A stretch of 64,000 nt of DNA. Source: Patiria miniata. Lineage: Eukaryota; Echinodermata; Asteroidea; Valvatida; Asterinidae. Both the position numbers and the translations under genes were made by a program. The stretch spans positions 10,143,730 through 10,207,729 of the forward strand of contig NW_024037059.1 in NCBI RefSeq assembly GCF_015706575.1, in the 5' to 3' direction. Within the stretch, counting starts at the first letter, position 1. Each line of letters opens with the position of its first letter. Of this stretch, positions 12,400-23,200 are shown one piece after another. The notes beneath the pieces are model-generated. The model was not told the origin of the DNA and did not search any database. It saw nothing but the letters and a program-made list of their open reading frames with translations.

Positions 12400-12535
12400 A
12401 CCATGATTCTACTACCGGTCAAAGATGAGGTACCAAACCGGTTGTTCTGTGAACCAACACAAAGTCACAGAAGAGATGAATTTCACGTGGTGTTTCCGCA
12501 AACTTACCTTGCTGTTATTTCCATTGTCATAATGA
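12400..12535. mobile_element. Fragment of a Penelope-like element terminal repeat
   Basis: The block GAAGAGATGAATTTCACGTG followed by GTGTTTCCGCAAACTTACCT closely matches a block at about 54785-54825 (AAAGAGATAAATTCACATGG, then TGCTACCGCAAACTTATCTT). The latter sits beside a Penelope-type reverse-transcriptase fragment. Both blocks follow a short hairpin (GGTTCTGTGAACC here, GGTTCTTTTCAGAACC there). I infer shared origin from the end of one element family. No coding part is seen here. Confidence 0.45.
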
Positions 12536-12557
12536 TTCAACTATTTCTTGAAGAGAA

Positions 12558-12893
12558 CAGGGGCGGATCCAGGCATTTTCGCGGGGGGGGGGGGGGGGGG
12601 GGTTTCATCAGCAAAAACATTTGAAAATGTAAACAGGTTTTTTTCTCCGGACACTTGGCCTCCGTAAAATCAAAAATTGGGGGCGCTGTTCAAATTCGAC
12701 GATTATTAACACTAGATTACAGAATGGTCTACCGTATTTTGAACAGGCGGACATATTATACCAGTATAATTTTTTGGGGGGTGTCAGGGGGGGGGGGGGT
12801 TCCGACTTATTTTTTAGGAATTTGTATGATAATTATTTATTTTTTTGACAGAGCTGTTTTTTTTTGACCCCCCCCCCTCTGGATCCGCGCCTG
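12558..12893. mobile_element. hAT-like TIR element (CAGGGGCGGATCCAG) with a 20-G tract
   Basis: Ends CAGGGGCGGATCCAGG and CTGGATCCGCGCCTG are inverted. GAGAA flanks both sides (12553-12557 and 12894-12898), so any duplication is short. A run of 20 G occupies 12583-12602, an 11-G run lies near 12789, and a C run lies near 12869-12878. No transposase is seen. The CAGGGGCGG end style is the same as in the 1830, 15078 and 41440 elements. Confidence 0.6.
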
Positions 12894-15030
12894 GAGAATT
12901 GGTTGCGCCATACACAGATTTTATTTATTGTTTATCATAATATTTTAAAATCGCCCAGTCTCAATAAATTCAGCTATCGCGTGGTGGACTGGTTCCCGCT
13001 CCATTTACAATCAATCTATTGGGATCGCTAACGGGTTCATTCTCAGGGTGCACCGACTGTTTGGGCGCAAAAGCAACCGAAAATAAATGCATAGATGGTT
13101 TCAGCCGAAGAAAAGAGAAAACAATTATGTTTTTTTTCGTTACAATATAACACCTACATAGGTCCAAATTTATTAGGATGAAAAGGGTTGAAGAGCACGG
13201 ACAGAAATGGTGGCCAAACAATGCACTTCCACGTGGACTGTAGGCCTCTCCTCACAACAAGCAGTCGACAAACACGGTGAAGTGTCAGGACAGCTCATCT
13301 CACTGCTCGCTCAGAATCAGACCAATCTGGGCTGAGGATGACTTGGACCTTCTATTCTGAAATCAATGTTGCTCTGCAAGCATGCTGCCAATGGACAGAC
13401 AGCGAGTGCTTACCTTTCAAGTCAGATGTGACAATCAGAGGTGTTGCAGTCTATATAGGTTTTCCCGGACATTTAAAAACGTTTTTCATTCAAATTCATA
13501 AACTGTTAATTTCAATTTCGTCTCGAGAAGACTGGAACGTGCAAATGCTACAATGAATTTAGTCGTTGGTCATTCCAAATGATCAAAGGTCAATCAATTT
13601 CAACATTTGTCCATTCGATGTCGTCAGATTTCAATGGAATTCGTCTCACCTGATGATCATTTACATAATGTTAGGATTGAATTCGTCTTTGTTCAAGCGA
13701 TTTCGAGAAATTTCGATCAAATTCATCAGACAAATGCGCACGCTGGCACAACCATGCACAGACGAATTTGGCACGGTAAAACTGCAAGACAAGAAATTGA
13801 ATGTTTAACAACCAATCCGAGGGACAATAAGAAGAACCGAATTGACTTTTTCCGAAAGACGCAATGAATACATTTTGCTTTTCACAACTACAAAATTATA
13901 GGCCTACTAAGTTTTTGCATGAAATGGAAAGTACGAATTTCATTTGTCTGTGTATACCTTAGGCCTATTTCTTTCATTTGTTGATGCATAAAATTGTCAA
14001 AGAACTAAATGGATACACCAATAAGTATTGAAAACTATTATAACTGTGCATAATAAATATTACATGAGAAATGTTTATTTAAGGTTATAAATCTACGCTG
14101 AAAAAGGAAAATACTAAACAGACACCAACAAAATAGAGTAAATATATAAATTAACATTTACCGCTGCTATGATAATGCTGAATGCCTTTTTCTTGTAATC
14201 TCAAAAATGTGGTTGTTTCTTAATAGCGTATTTTTTGTTCTTTTTAAGGTATTATTTTCTGAAGCGTGGTGTTACTTAAAGGTTTTTTTCTGATGTAAGC
14301 CTTAATTGTTGATTATCTTAAAAGAAAAACCAAAATCCCAGTATTTCGATAAACGTTTCTCACAAAATAGAGAAAAATGCACTGAGAAAATATTATACTC
14401 ACAAACATGAATAAGAGCCTGCGAGGAAATGTTGATCTCAAGAATAGTAGGTATATCTTCTACGGGGTTACCTCATTTATGACACCACCAGCGACGACAC
14501 AGCTCGTTGATAACTGTATCTAGGGTCTGTATAAAAGAGAATGAACACCATCATAATTGTTTTTAAATGACATCCAGTAAATACAGTAAACTATTAAACA
14601 AACAAAATCTACTTAATTCCGATTTAGGGTGCGTGTAACCCACTGAAAAAAAAGGACTTTCATTTTGCGCACAAATGAAGCCGACCTGAGAAAGTCCAAT
14701 TATTCTCTGGCAGCTAATAATTAGAATTCTTTGTGAAGAAATGATTCTATAACTTATCGATTGATTTGTGTGTTCGATGTCTCATTCAAAAATGAATAAC
14801 TGTAAACAGGGTGAGTCAAAAACAAGTGCGACTGGCCAATAAGCTTTGGCCGTCTTGCATGATAGTCTTGCATGAATTCTATCAAAATGATTCCTGCCAG
14901 AGCTGAAAAATGCGACGCCCACAATTGCGACGCTGATGTCACATATGGATCACCATACTTTAGATCTATACCCATGTTCTAGCGAATGGTGATAAATACC
15001 ACGTGACTATAACATTACTGCACATATATA
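12894..15030. other. Non-genic interval; one mariner-like end near 14807
   Basis: No gene was recognised. At about 14807 the word CAGGGTGAGTCAAAAACAAG matches the ends of the mariner-like elements at 15031 and 61752, so this may be a solo end or a decayed copy. The remainder is AT-rich with no clear structure. Confidence 0.4.
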
Positions 15031-15665
15031 CAGGGTGAGAAAAAAAAGAAACCCAAATGTCGGGACTATTGTTTAGCCAGGGGCGGCGGAATCGGGGGGT
15101 GGGGGTGGGGCAAGGGCCCAGGGGGCACTTGATGCCTTTTACTGAGCAAGTGCCCCTTTTTAGTGATGACCCCCCCCCACCCCCCCCACCAGTTTGAAAA
15201 CCGTTCCGCTGCCGCTGGTTTTAGTGAAGTTCTGCATGTACCACTTTCAAAATCTAGGATATGAAAGCCCAATTCATAAGCTTTCTTTTAGCACAAGAAT
15301 CATTCAAATCACTTATGTACATTTTAAGTTACGGAATTTTATACACAACAACCATTTTAAAGTTCTGTCCACGGATCACAAAAAAGGTGTGCATTCTTTC
15401 AGCAGGACGAAATAATTCACACACATCCCTATGTGATTTGTTTTCGTTTTGCTGAAAGAATACTAACCCTTTTGTGATCCGTGGACAGAACTTTACAACG
15501 GTGCAATTCCGTAACTTGAAAATTACATGAGTGATTTGAATGATTCTTGTACTAAAAGAGAGCATATTTGGAATTTTGAAAGTGCTATGCAGAACTTCAC
15601 TAAAACAATGGTCCCGACATTTGGGTTTCGTCTGTTTTAAAATTTTATTTTTTTTACTCACCCCG
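15031..15665. mobile_element. Mariner-like foldback element, copy G1
   Basis: The left end CAGGGTGAGAAAAAAAAG and the right end TTTACTCACCCCG are inverted, with TA on each side (15029-15030 and 15666-15667), the target site of the Tc1/mariner superfamily. The two halves are inverted copies of each other: the blocks starting GAAGTTCTGCATG at 15227 and the inverse of CTATGCAGAACTTC near 15587 read outward from a centre near 15410-15450. The left arm is split by a hAT-like insert (15078-15217). A one-armed relative lies at 61752-62013. No transposase is seen. Confidence 0.65.
15078..15217. mobile_element. hAT-like TIR element nested in G1
   Basis: Ends CAGGGGCGGCGGAA and TTCCGCTGCCGCTG are inverted. 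The flanks TGTTTAGC and GTTTTAGT look like a worn 8-bp duplication. The opposite arm of G1 (inverse near 15598) shows the uninterrupted ATTGTTTTAGTGAAG, confirming an insertion. The body is mostly G and C runs and carries no coding sequence. Confidence 0.6.
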
Positions 15666-16908
15666 TATTTTGCCTCCATTTGTTACAAACAATTTTTGTA
15701 AGTATTTATTTATTTTGTTTGCCCTTTTTTAATTAGAATTTGGCAGTTATATTTTATAGGAAACTTAGGAGGCTTATTTTGGTCCGTTTTCCGGGGACAG
15801 ACCTACCGACCACCAAGTGACATGTAGAAGCTCCTGCAAGAGCTTAAAAGGGAAACCCAAAATGGCGCAACCGGCCGAAACAGCCTTTGTTTTCGTTAAG
15901 ATTGTTTTTTTCTTTTTCAGTCAGTTCCCTTTTAATGATCCAAGAATGTGCTAAAAATCGTGATATGTTCTTTAGTTTTCGTAGAAATTGGAAAAATAGG
16001 CCTGGCTACGGGCATATTCGAAAGTTGTAACACTGGCGTTAGCAATGTCTGTCAATCCTTTCGAGCCTTAGAAATAATAATAAGGTTCCTATTCATCATG
16101 ATGTGCAGTAAAAATTTGCATAAAAGCCTCCTTCTCGAGTTATTAATTGATAAATATCACCCTTTTTGCCGGCTTCCATTGGTCGATACCCAGACCCACG
16201 CCGAGTCACGCCGAGTGACGCTAATGAATATGCTGATATGCCCGTCGTCTTGTGTTGCCGATAATGAAATCGGTCAACCGTAGCGCAAACCGCGCTTTGC
16301 TGAACAATGCACGTGGCCGGGTGGGCAAAAATCCTTGTCGAAATTTTCCTTAGAGATGGTTCAAAGTGTAATGCAAGCGTTCGCAACAACAGATTAAGCT
16401 GAAATTTGGAATATACTTAGATGATATAAGTGTTCAACTACTCGTGAAATAACAACTTGAGTAGATTCTTAGAAATTGGTATAAATACATCGATTTGGGG
16501 AAGTTTTCGGACGATTTCTTCCAGATTTTAAGGTCAGCTTTACCAGTAACCAGTACTGACGTTTCGGCATCCATGACGGCGATTTTTTTTCACTGACATG
16601 AAATGTATAAATATTTCTTCCGTTATAATTTAACATTTCAATAAGTACGTAATCGGATTAGCTTTGCTTGACAACTGGCACGCTTTCGTCTTCGCAACCA
16701 TATGGCTGCATAAACCCAAGATAGGCTTTACGTCTTGTGAGAAATATTCCTTCCTCACTTTAGTTATTTAAAAGGTAAAATGATAAGAAGTGAAAAACGC
16801 TCACTGGCATTCGACCTCGGATCCCCTGATTAAACGTCAAAACTAACCAGTCCACAAATCGGCTGACAATTGTCGGCGATTTAAACACCATTATTCTGTG
16901 TTATATAA
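15666..16908. other. Non-genic interval, nothing recognised
   Basis: Open frames up to 111 codons occur (15948-16283) but show no family motif. No inverted repeat boundary was found. Confidence 0.5.
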
Positions 16909-17638
16909 AGGCCCTGTCACACTGTCTGCGATCGCATTATGCGCTCTCACTGCGTCCTTGAAAAATGGCTGGGGCGCAACAACAGCTACAAGATCGCAGC
17001 GACAACTACATAGGTCGCCTGATGGGCGCCGGAGGGTCTTTATGGTCTCCGATGAGCGCCAAAGATTTTGAACATGCTCAAAACAATCGCAACACCTCTG
17101 CGCTCTGGCAGGGCGTCGAAATGACGCAACTCGGGCGCTCTGCAAGCGTAAATCGTGCGCCATTGACGTGGCATTGACGCAGCCTAATCACAAGGCAGTC
17201 GATGCAGTCTCCATGAGAAAGTAACTCGGCTGCGATGAAGTTGTCGAATAAATTTGAAACTGGACTGCGGATTAACCGTTTTGTCGTGGTATTTATAAGG
17301 GCGCAAGTGACGTCACGTTAGCGTATTTTGGTCGGATGGGGAGCGCAACGCGAGCTACTAGCACGTATCAACAGCGAGCAGAGCGTAGTGTGAGCGCAGT
17401 GACAGCGCAGCGGCGGCGACTAGATCGAGTAATTGGGCTTGACAGGGGCGCATAGAGAGCAATTTCAGCCCATCGTGAGCGCGGGATGAGCGCAGTATGA
17501 GCGTAGCTTGAGCTACTTTCTGGCCACTTGAGACAGATAATTGTCACTTTCTTGCGTCCTCGCTGCGATTGTTAAATTTATTAAATATTTTTGGCCGCCG
17601 TAAGGTCTCCAATGAGAGCGCATAATGTGACAGGCCCT
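16909..17638. mobile_element. Harbinger-like MITE with TAA duplication
   Basis: A 730-bp element with ends AGGCCCTGTCACA and TGTGACAGGCCCT, flanked by TAA at 16906-16908 and 17639-17641. A three-base TWA duplication is the mark of PIF/Harbinger. GCATTATGCGCTCTCA near the left end is repeated inverted near the right end (TGAGAGCGCATAATG). The centre (17340-17510) is full of imperfect GAGCGCAGTNTGAGCG repeats. No transposase is encoded. Confidence 0.7.
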
Positions 17639-19090
17639 TAACCTATCCCTATGCCCTGGACATCAGAGAGGACTGAAAACGAAAACGAATGGGGCATGAT
17701 CTAATATGCAAAATTAGAATTAGACACATGCGCATCAGTGTTTGCAAAACCAGTCTTCGAATGCAAAGCTGCAATACTCGAGTTGTGTGTGGGGCATAGG
17801 CAGAGGCAAATACATCACACAACCTAATTGTAATAACAATGAGTCGCTGCAGCGCCTGCTGTGGGAATGTCCTTTTGTTGCCCTGCTTTGGGATTGGGCC
17901 ACGTACGTAATGTAGGTGTGAACGTATAAACACTGCCTTATGGGGTACCGGAACAATGGGTACAATGGGTACCCCACAAGGAATGCCCACCGACCGTTTT
18001 GGTACCCCACAAGTTTTCACGAAAAAGATATATGGATTTTACTTAAAAACTAGGAATTTCCAAGGTGGGTTGATCAGTCGCAAATGGAAGAGTTTTAGAA
18101 AAGGGATATTCAGTCCGAATTTCAGCCCAAGAAATTAATTCTGGTTAGAATAAGAGCATTTTGAAATTAGCGTGCGACATTGCAAAATTTTAGTACACGA
18201 GAACAAAGGAAGTACCCCACTTCTATGCCCGTGTAGCGGGTATGCGTGTTTGAGGGCCTACGTTCGCGATTTCCCCTGTTTCCTACGTTCGCATACGTTC
18301 GGGGTTTTTTTTGCCGAGGGTCTAAAACCCTCAAATAATAATGCCAAATTTATTTGGTTTTTGATTTCAGTATTAAAGTGGCAGAGTTGTCAGAGTGACA
18401 GAGTCCCGCTGTCAAGCCTTATTCGACGGGAACTTCGTCGATTCCCTCACAGTCTTACGTTCATCTCATTCTTTTCTTTCAAGGTGCATTGAGGCGGATT
18501 TCATGCGTCTGGAGTTTCTCTCTGGAAAATTTGCGGTTTAATTGTCTCTGTCAGAGATTAATAACCGCGTGTATAAGTTCTAGCTTTCCCCGACGGCTTT
18601 TTTTTACCACTTCCCCACATTTTAAAAAAAAAATTAAGTTAGTGTAGGCTGATACTGAGTTTGTCAGGGTAAATTTTAGTTCCCCTTCCCCCCCCCCCCT
18701 CTTTTTTCAGGTTAGGGACTAAAGGCGCCTGTCCCCTGGAAAGATCAAGACATCACCGATGCTGCGGGGAAACCCTTTAGGATCTACTGCAGCGGGACAG
18801 GCGTATCCCCATACTTCGGTTTGGGAGACGGACTCAGTATCCTTTATTTTGTTTATTGCCGTTGTTCTGTTTATTCTTCATCCACCTTTTTGTCTGCTTT
18901 TGCTATGCTTTTTCTTTATTCACAGTTCTTCAGGTCTTTTCCATGCTGGCGGGCGAGTCGCGCCATTGGGTCTGTTCCGTGCCGGTGGGCGGGTATTGCA
19001 ATGGTGATGCCTCATTTTTGTCGGGGCGGGCAGGTGCGGTGATGGCTAGCATAACCAGTGTGGAGGGGACGCTACGGACTGTTTCCTTCC
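17639..19090. other. Non-genic interval, nothing recognised
   Basis: No gene seen. A pyrimidine-rich, GC-skewed segment at 18680-19090 flanks the foldback at 19091 and continues after it at 19562. It may be part of an older repeat, but no family could be assigned. Confidence 0.4.
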
Positions 19091-19555
19091 TACGAAAGCC
19101 CTGTAGTGCCATCAAGTATATATTTTGTCCAAGTTCGTTTTTATGAGATATATTTTTCCCAAAGTTCGTTTTTATGAGATACATTTTGTCGAAGATCGTT
19201 TTTATGAGATACATTTTCTCGAAGTTCGTTTTTATGAGATATATTTTCTCGAAGTTCGTTTTTATGAGATATATTTTCTCGAAGTTCGTTTTTATGAGAT
19301 ATATGTCGTGCGCACGTGATAATTATCTCGTGCGCACGAGATATTATGTCGTGCGCACGAGATAAAAAAAAATAATTTTGGATGTCCCTTTAGGGGCTCC
19401 GTAACTCCATAAAACTCCGTAACTCCGTAAAATATATCTCATAAAAACGAACTTCGACAAAATGTATCTAATAAAAACGAACTTTGGGAAAAATATATCT
19501 CATAAAAACGAACTTGGTCAAAATATATACTTGATGGCACTACAGGGCTTTCGTA
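19091..19555. mobile_element. Foldback element with long TIRs and 6-bp duplication
   Basis: A 465-bp element whose first 37 bp (starting TACGAAAGCCCTGTAGTGCC) are a perfect inverse of its last 37. With few mismatches the inversion extends to roughly 130 bp. CCTTCC flanks both sides (19085-19090 and 19556-19561). The arms are built of a roughly 30-bp tandem unit, AAGTTCGTTTTTATGAGATA plus an A/T-rich tail. The centre holds three copies of TCGTGCGCACGAGAT, a self-complementary word. Superfamily not assigned. Confidence 0.75.
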
Positions 19556-19990
19556 CCTTCCCTATTGCAGCGGGACTTTAAGTTAGAAATGCCTGTTTTT
19601 CAGTTGCAATTCTGCTCTTTTTAATACTTGGACCATCGGTATACAGCCACGGTACCATATGCAAGTTTCATGTTCTCTTTGTATTTTTGCAACCTGGTTT
19701 TTAAAGTTAAAAAAAAGTTTTGTCGGGATTTTAGTCTTTGTGTGCAGGTTTTTATCCTCGTCTTTTTACCTTTTTTTGACTGGTATATACCCTTTTTAAG
19801 CTCTAATGTAATTTTATCTCCTTCGTCTATATGTGACATTTTCGTCGTGCGGTGACGTTTTCTTTTCTCAGGTTTTATTGTCTTTTTAGGTGTTGGTTTT
19901 TATTCCGGTTACGGGCAGTGGGGCTCAAAACCCCACCACACCGAATGGAGGAGGACATGGAAAAGGTAGTCTGTACCCAGCTTGTCTCAC

Positions 19991-20270
19991 TCAAACCCGG
20001 TTGGCTAGCCGCGGCCAACGGGCATCTCTAGACGCGGTCAGAAAGTGATGGTACCACAACTGCTCTATATAAATTATATACACCTTCAGCTTTGTGGAGA
20101 GGCGCAGAGAAAACATGCCACTCTCTCTTAGCAGGGCGCCCAAAGGAGATGCTGGCTTCTTTTGACATGACACTGCCTAGGTACGTGAAGTGGTCCACTG
20201 CATTAAGCTTGGTGCTGTCGATGGTGATGTGCGGGGCGCTGTAGGGTTCACCCAGCCACCCATGTTTCTT
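19991..20270 (-). mobile_element. LINE reverse-transcriptase remnant
   Basis: Read on the minus strand from about 20265, one frame gives ITIDSTKLNAVDHFTYLGSV then MSKEASIS, a segment found C-terminal to the catalytic core in many invertebrate LINE reverse transcriptases (YLGS followed by a D/A-S-I-S-type stretch). Further on, words matching FGRLSKRVW, SLRLSTK and VYRAVVVPTL of the same proteins appear in two different frames (FGRPAKREW; SLRLSTKLKVY; YRAVVVPSL). The fragment is therefore broken by small deletions and frame changes and is far too short to be active. The flanks hold no further LINE similarity that I can see. Confidence 0.7.
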
Positions 20271-23200
20271 AGCTCGAAAATAGGGGTCCAGACCCCCCCT
20301 AAAAAAAATGTCACTGCTCTACTCTAATTCCATGATCCAGTAATAACAAGTTATGCATCAGCAGGCTTGTGCATCACGTGATTTTGTTCATCCAAAATTC
20401 TGTCCCATAATTCTTTGTCTGAAGAGGTCGAACGAGAATGTACCTAGTAGGCCTAATCGAAATTATCAACGTATACGTTTAAACGTTTATAGCGAATATT
20501 AATGGCCAATCAGTTCTCCTTTCCATTTTGCTAACTATCATCTTAGTGTTAGACTACAGCTTAGATTGGTATGATTATCGAACTGCAACTTTGAAAAAGT
20601 CTTGTTTTCCGTTTCGACGCCTCGAAGAATTGCTTCATCAGTTTTTACTACATTCAAAATCAAAAAGTGACTCGCGGCATTGCAAGGCACCAAACGTTTC
20701 TGTATCTAACGAAACTAGAGGGCATCTATAGTGTTATGCACAAGGTTGTGGCTCGAGGGGCAAAGAGTTACCTGTACATGCACAGGTGTAAGGTGGCATT
20801 CGCGGGAACAAAACCAATGTGGCTCTCCGCCTGGCGGACACAATAGGAGGGCGCTATTTAGTTTGGGTAAACTCTTTAGTACAGTGCATTACTAAATATA
20901 CGGTTTAGCGGCCACCTACATGTGTCAGCCGTAATGTCACAAGGGCATGCATTATTTATCGTATATTACCAATTATGCGCGCATGCACGTGGGCCTGCAC
21001 ATAGGCCAGCACATGTGCAATACCAAAGCCTCTTCCAACACAAACAAAGTTAAATTTAAAAACAAAGAGCTAAAAAAATTAAGTTCGAACAAACGTTCCC
21101 CCCGCCCCCGTATTTCTAGCAATCTGAATTTAATGTATAAACACCATGAAAGCTATACCTACGGTATGATAGCTGCTTTAGTTTGTGTTTTTAAAATCTT
21201 AGCAAAAATAACCCGCATTTTACATTTTGGAATTATCATGAGTTAACGATAGGCTTTGAATATGAGTCATTTTGTAACGATTATGTAGAATGTGACCTCT
21301 GTCTGAACATGTGCAGTGAGTAATATTCTACCCGGACTCAACGAAGCAGAGCTCTGCCTTACGGTTGTTTTTGCTATTGTTGTGTAACTGAATCTACTGG
21401 ACCTTCCCGCTAATTGCTTCTGCATCGCAATCACCACGTAAAATGAATTGCCATGGAAACCTCATTCTATATACATAGCCCCTCCAGTTTCTTATCAAAT
21501 TTGTTGGTGTTTTTTTTTGCATTGTACTGAATTATGAACGGGTTTCCGAAATTACAGGAGACATGGATCGCTACATTTTGCGTAATTGAATCTTACTTGC
21601 AGGTTTGTATGGGGAGACTAAACAGTTTTCCCTTTATTAAGGCCTGATTTTCTCAGATGGAATGATTTTGGGGCTTCGGGGGGGGGGGCGCACTGGGGGA
21701 GGGCACGTGCCCTCGGTGCGCCCCCCCGACCCATTTAAAATATTGAATTGAATACAAGTTCATACATCTTGTCTTTAGGTGCCCCCGGCACCCCCCGGGC
21801 TCCCGAACAATTCGTGCAGCACCAGGTTCCCCCTCAGAAGTTCAACCCTATACGCAACTGTTTAGGGGATTTCAGCTCACCGTACAAGCCCTACTAGAAC
21901 TCCGCTTGGTCTTGTTCTCTTGGTCTTGTTGTGCACATAAGATATCTGAAATAGCGATTTGGGTTTAGAATGAAACAGGCGTGCGCATGCAAAACACAGA
22001 TAGTGTGCAGCCAATACAACAGGGTGTAATACATGTATAATACCATCAGCACTGTACTGAATATTCTACATAATTCATAATGCATGAAGTATGATTTTTA
22101 GTCGTCAAAACAAGTGGGGAAACGCAAGACATCCGCTTGAATCGGCCATTTTAGTTAGCTTTAATGCTACAAATATAGGCATTAGATTTACATGAAGCCG
22201 CCTTAATCGCCAATTCAGTGTACCCAACTCAGCTAGCTACAGTAATTCAAACCATTTCCGATCACTAATCACACGGAAGCCATTCAGCTTGTTATTCCAA
22301 TCTATGTGACTCCTATCAGACTGTAATATGTTAATTTTTCGTGGTAAATCTGAGTTATTATTAACCTTTCTAACATTGGAAAAACCATTCAAAATAATTA
22401 TCACAAAAATCCCACACCCAAATTCTAAATGGCAGGAGAGCTTAGAATTGAGGTTATAATGGAATTTTCGATAGCGATTATGAACACGGCATTGCACTGT
22501 TGATTAAAGAATGATGGGGCTCTTTGTGCAACAATGCCGCTCGCGCGCCCCACTTCATCAATTATTTATAAAAAAAAAAGGAAGTGATGCGTAAAACAAT
22601 TACGTGTAGCCACATGCTTGCCTTATTTTTCAAAAAAGATGAACAGAATGAGTTAAAATGGAACAATTAATTTCAGCATTTTGTGTTGGTTGACTCCAGG
22701 TGTTTTTTTTTATATTTTATATTATTTTATTGATTGTTTAACTGATTGTTTTTTGTTTTTTTTTTGGTTTTTTGGCGGGGGTTCTTAACATTTAGACTTT
22801 CGTACCAATGAGGCCTTTTATACTTTTGCAAAATGCCACAACAAGTTGTCACTGCCGAATTTTCGGATTGATATGACAGATAGTCAAGATCTAGTACATC
22901 TAGATTGTTCAGGAGGCCAAACGACAGGCGTGCGAAAACTAAGTCTTCAATTCCCCTCCCCTACGCTGGAATTCATCAGGCATGACACTCCTACACCAGT
23001 ACGTGACAACTGCTCCATCACTTGCTCCAGCATTACTTCTCCCTGCGGGCCTCTCATAGGTGAACCCCTCCCTCAGCTTACTGCACCGTGACCGTTAGTA
23101 ATCATTGGTCATACTCTCCCAATCCTATGGGTGAATCGGATCTCGCCCCGTCTCAAATTAAAAGTACAGTCGAGTGTCAGATCTAACTCAAAGAAAAAAC

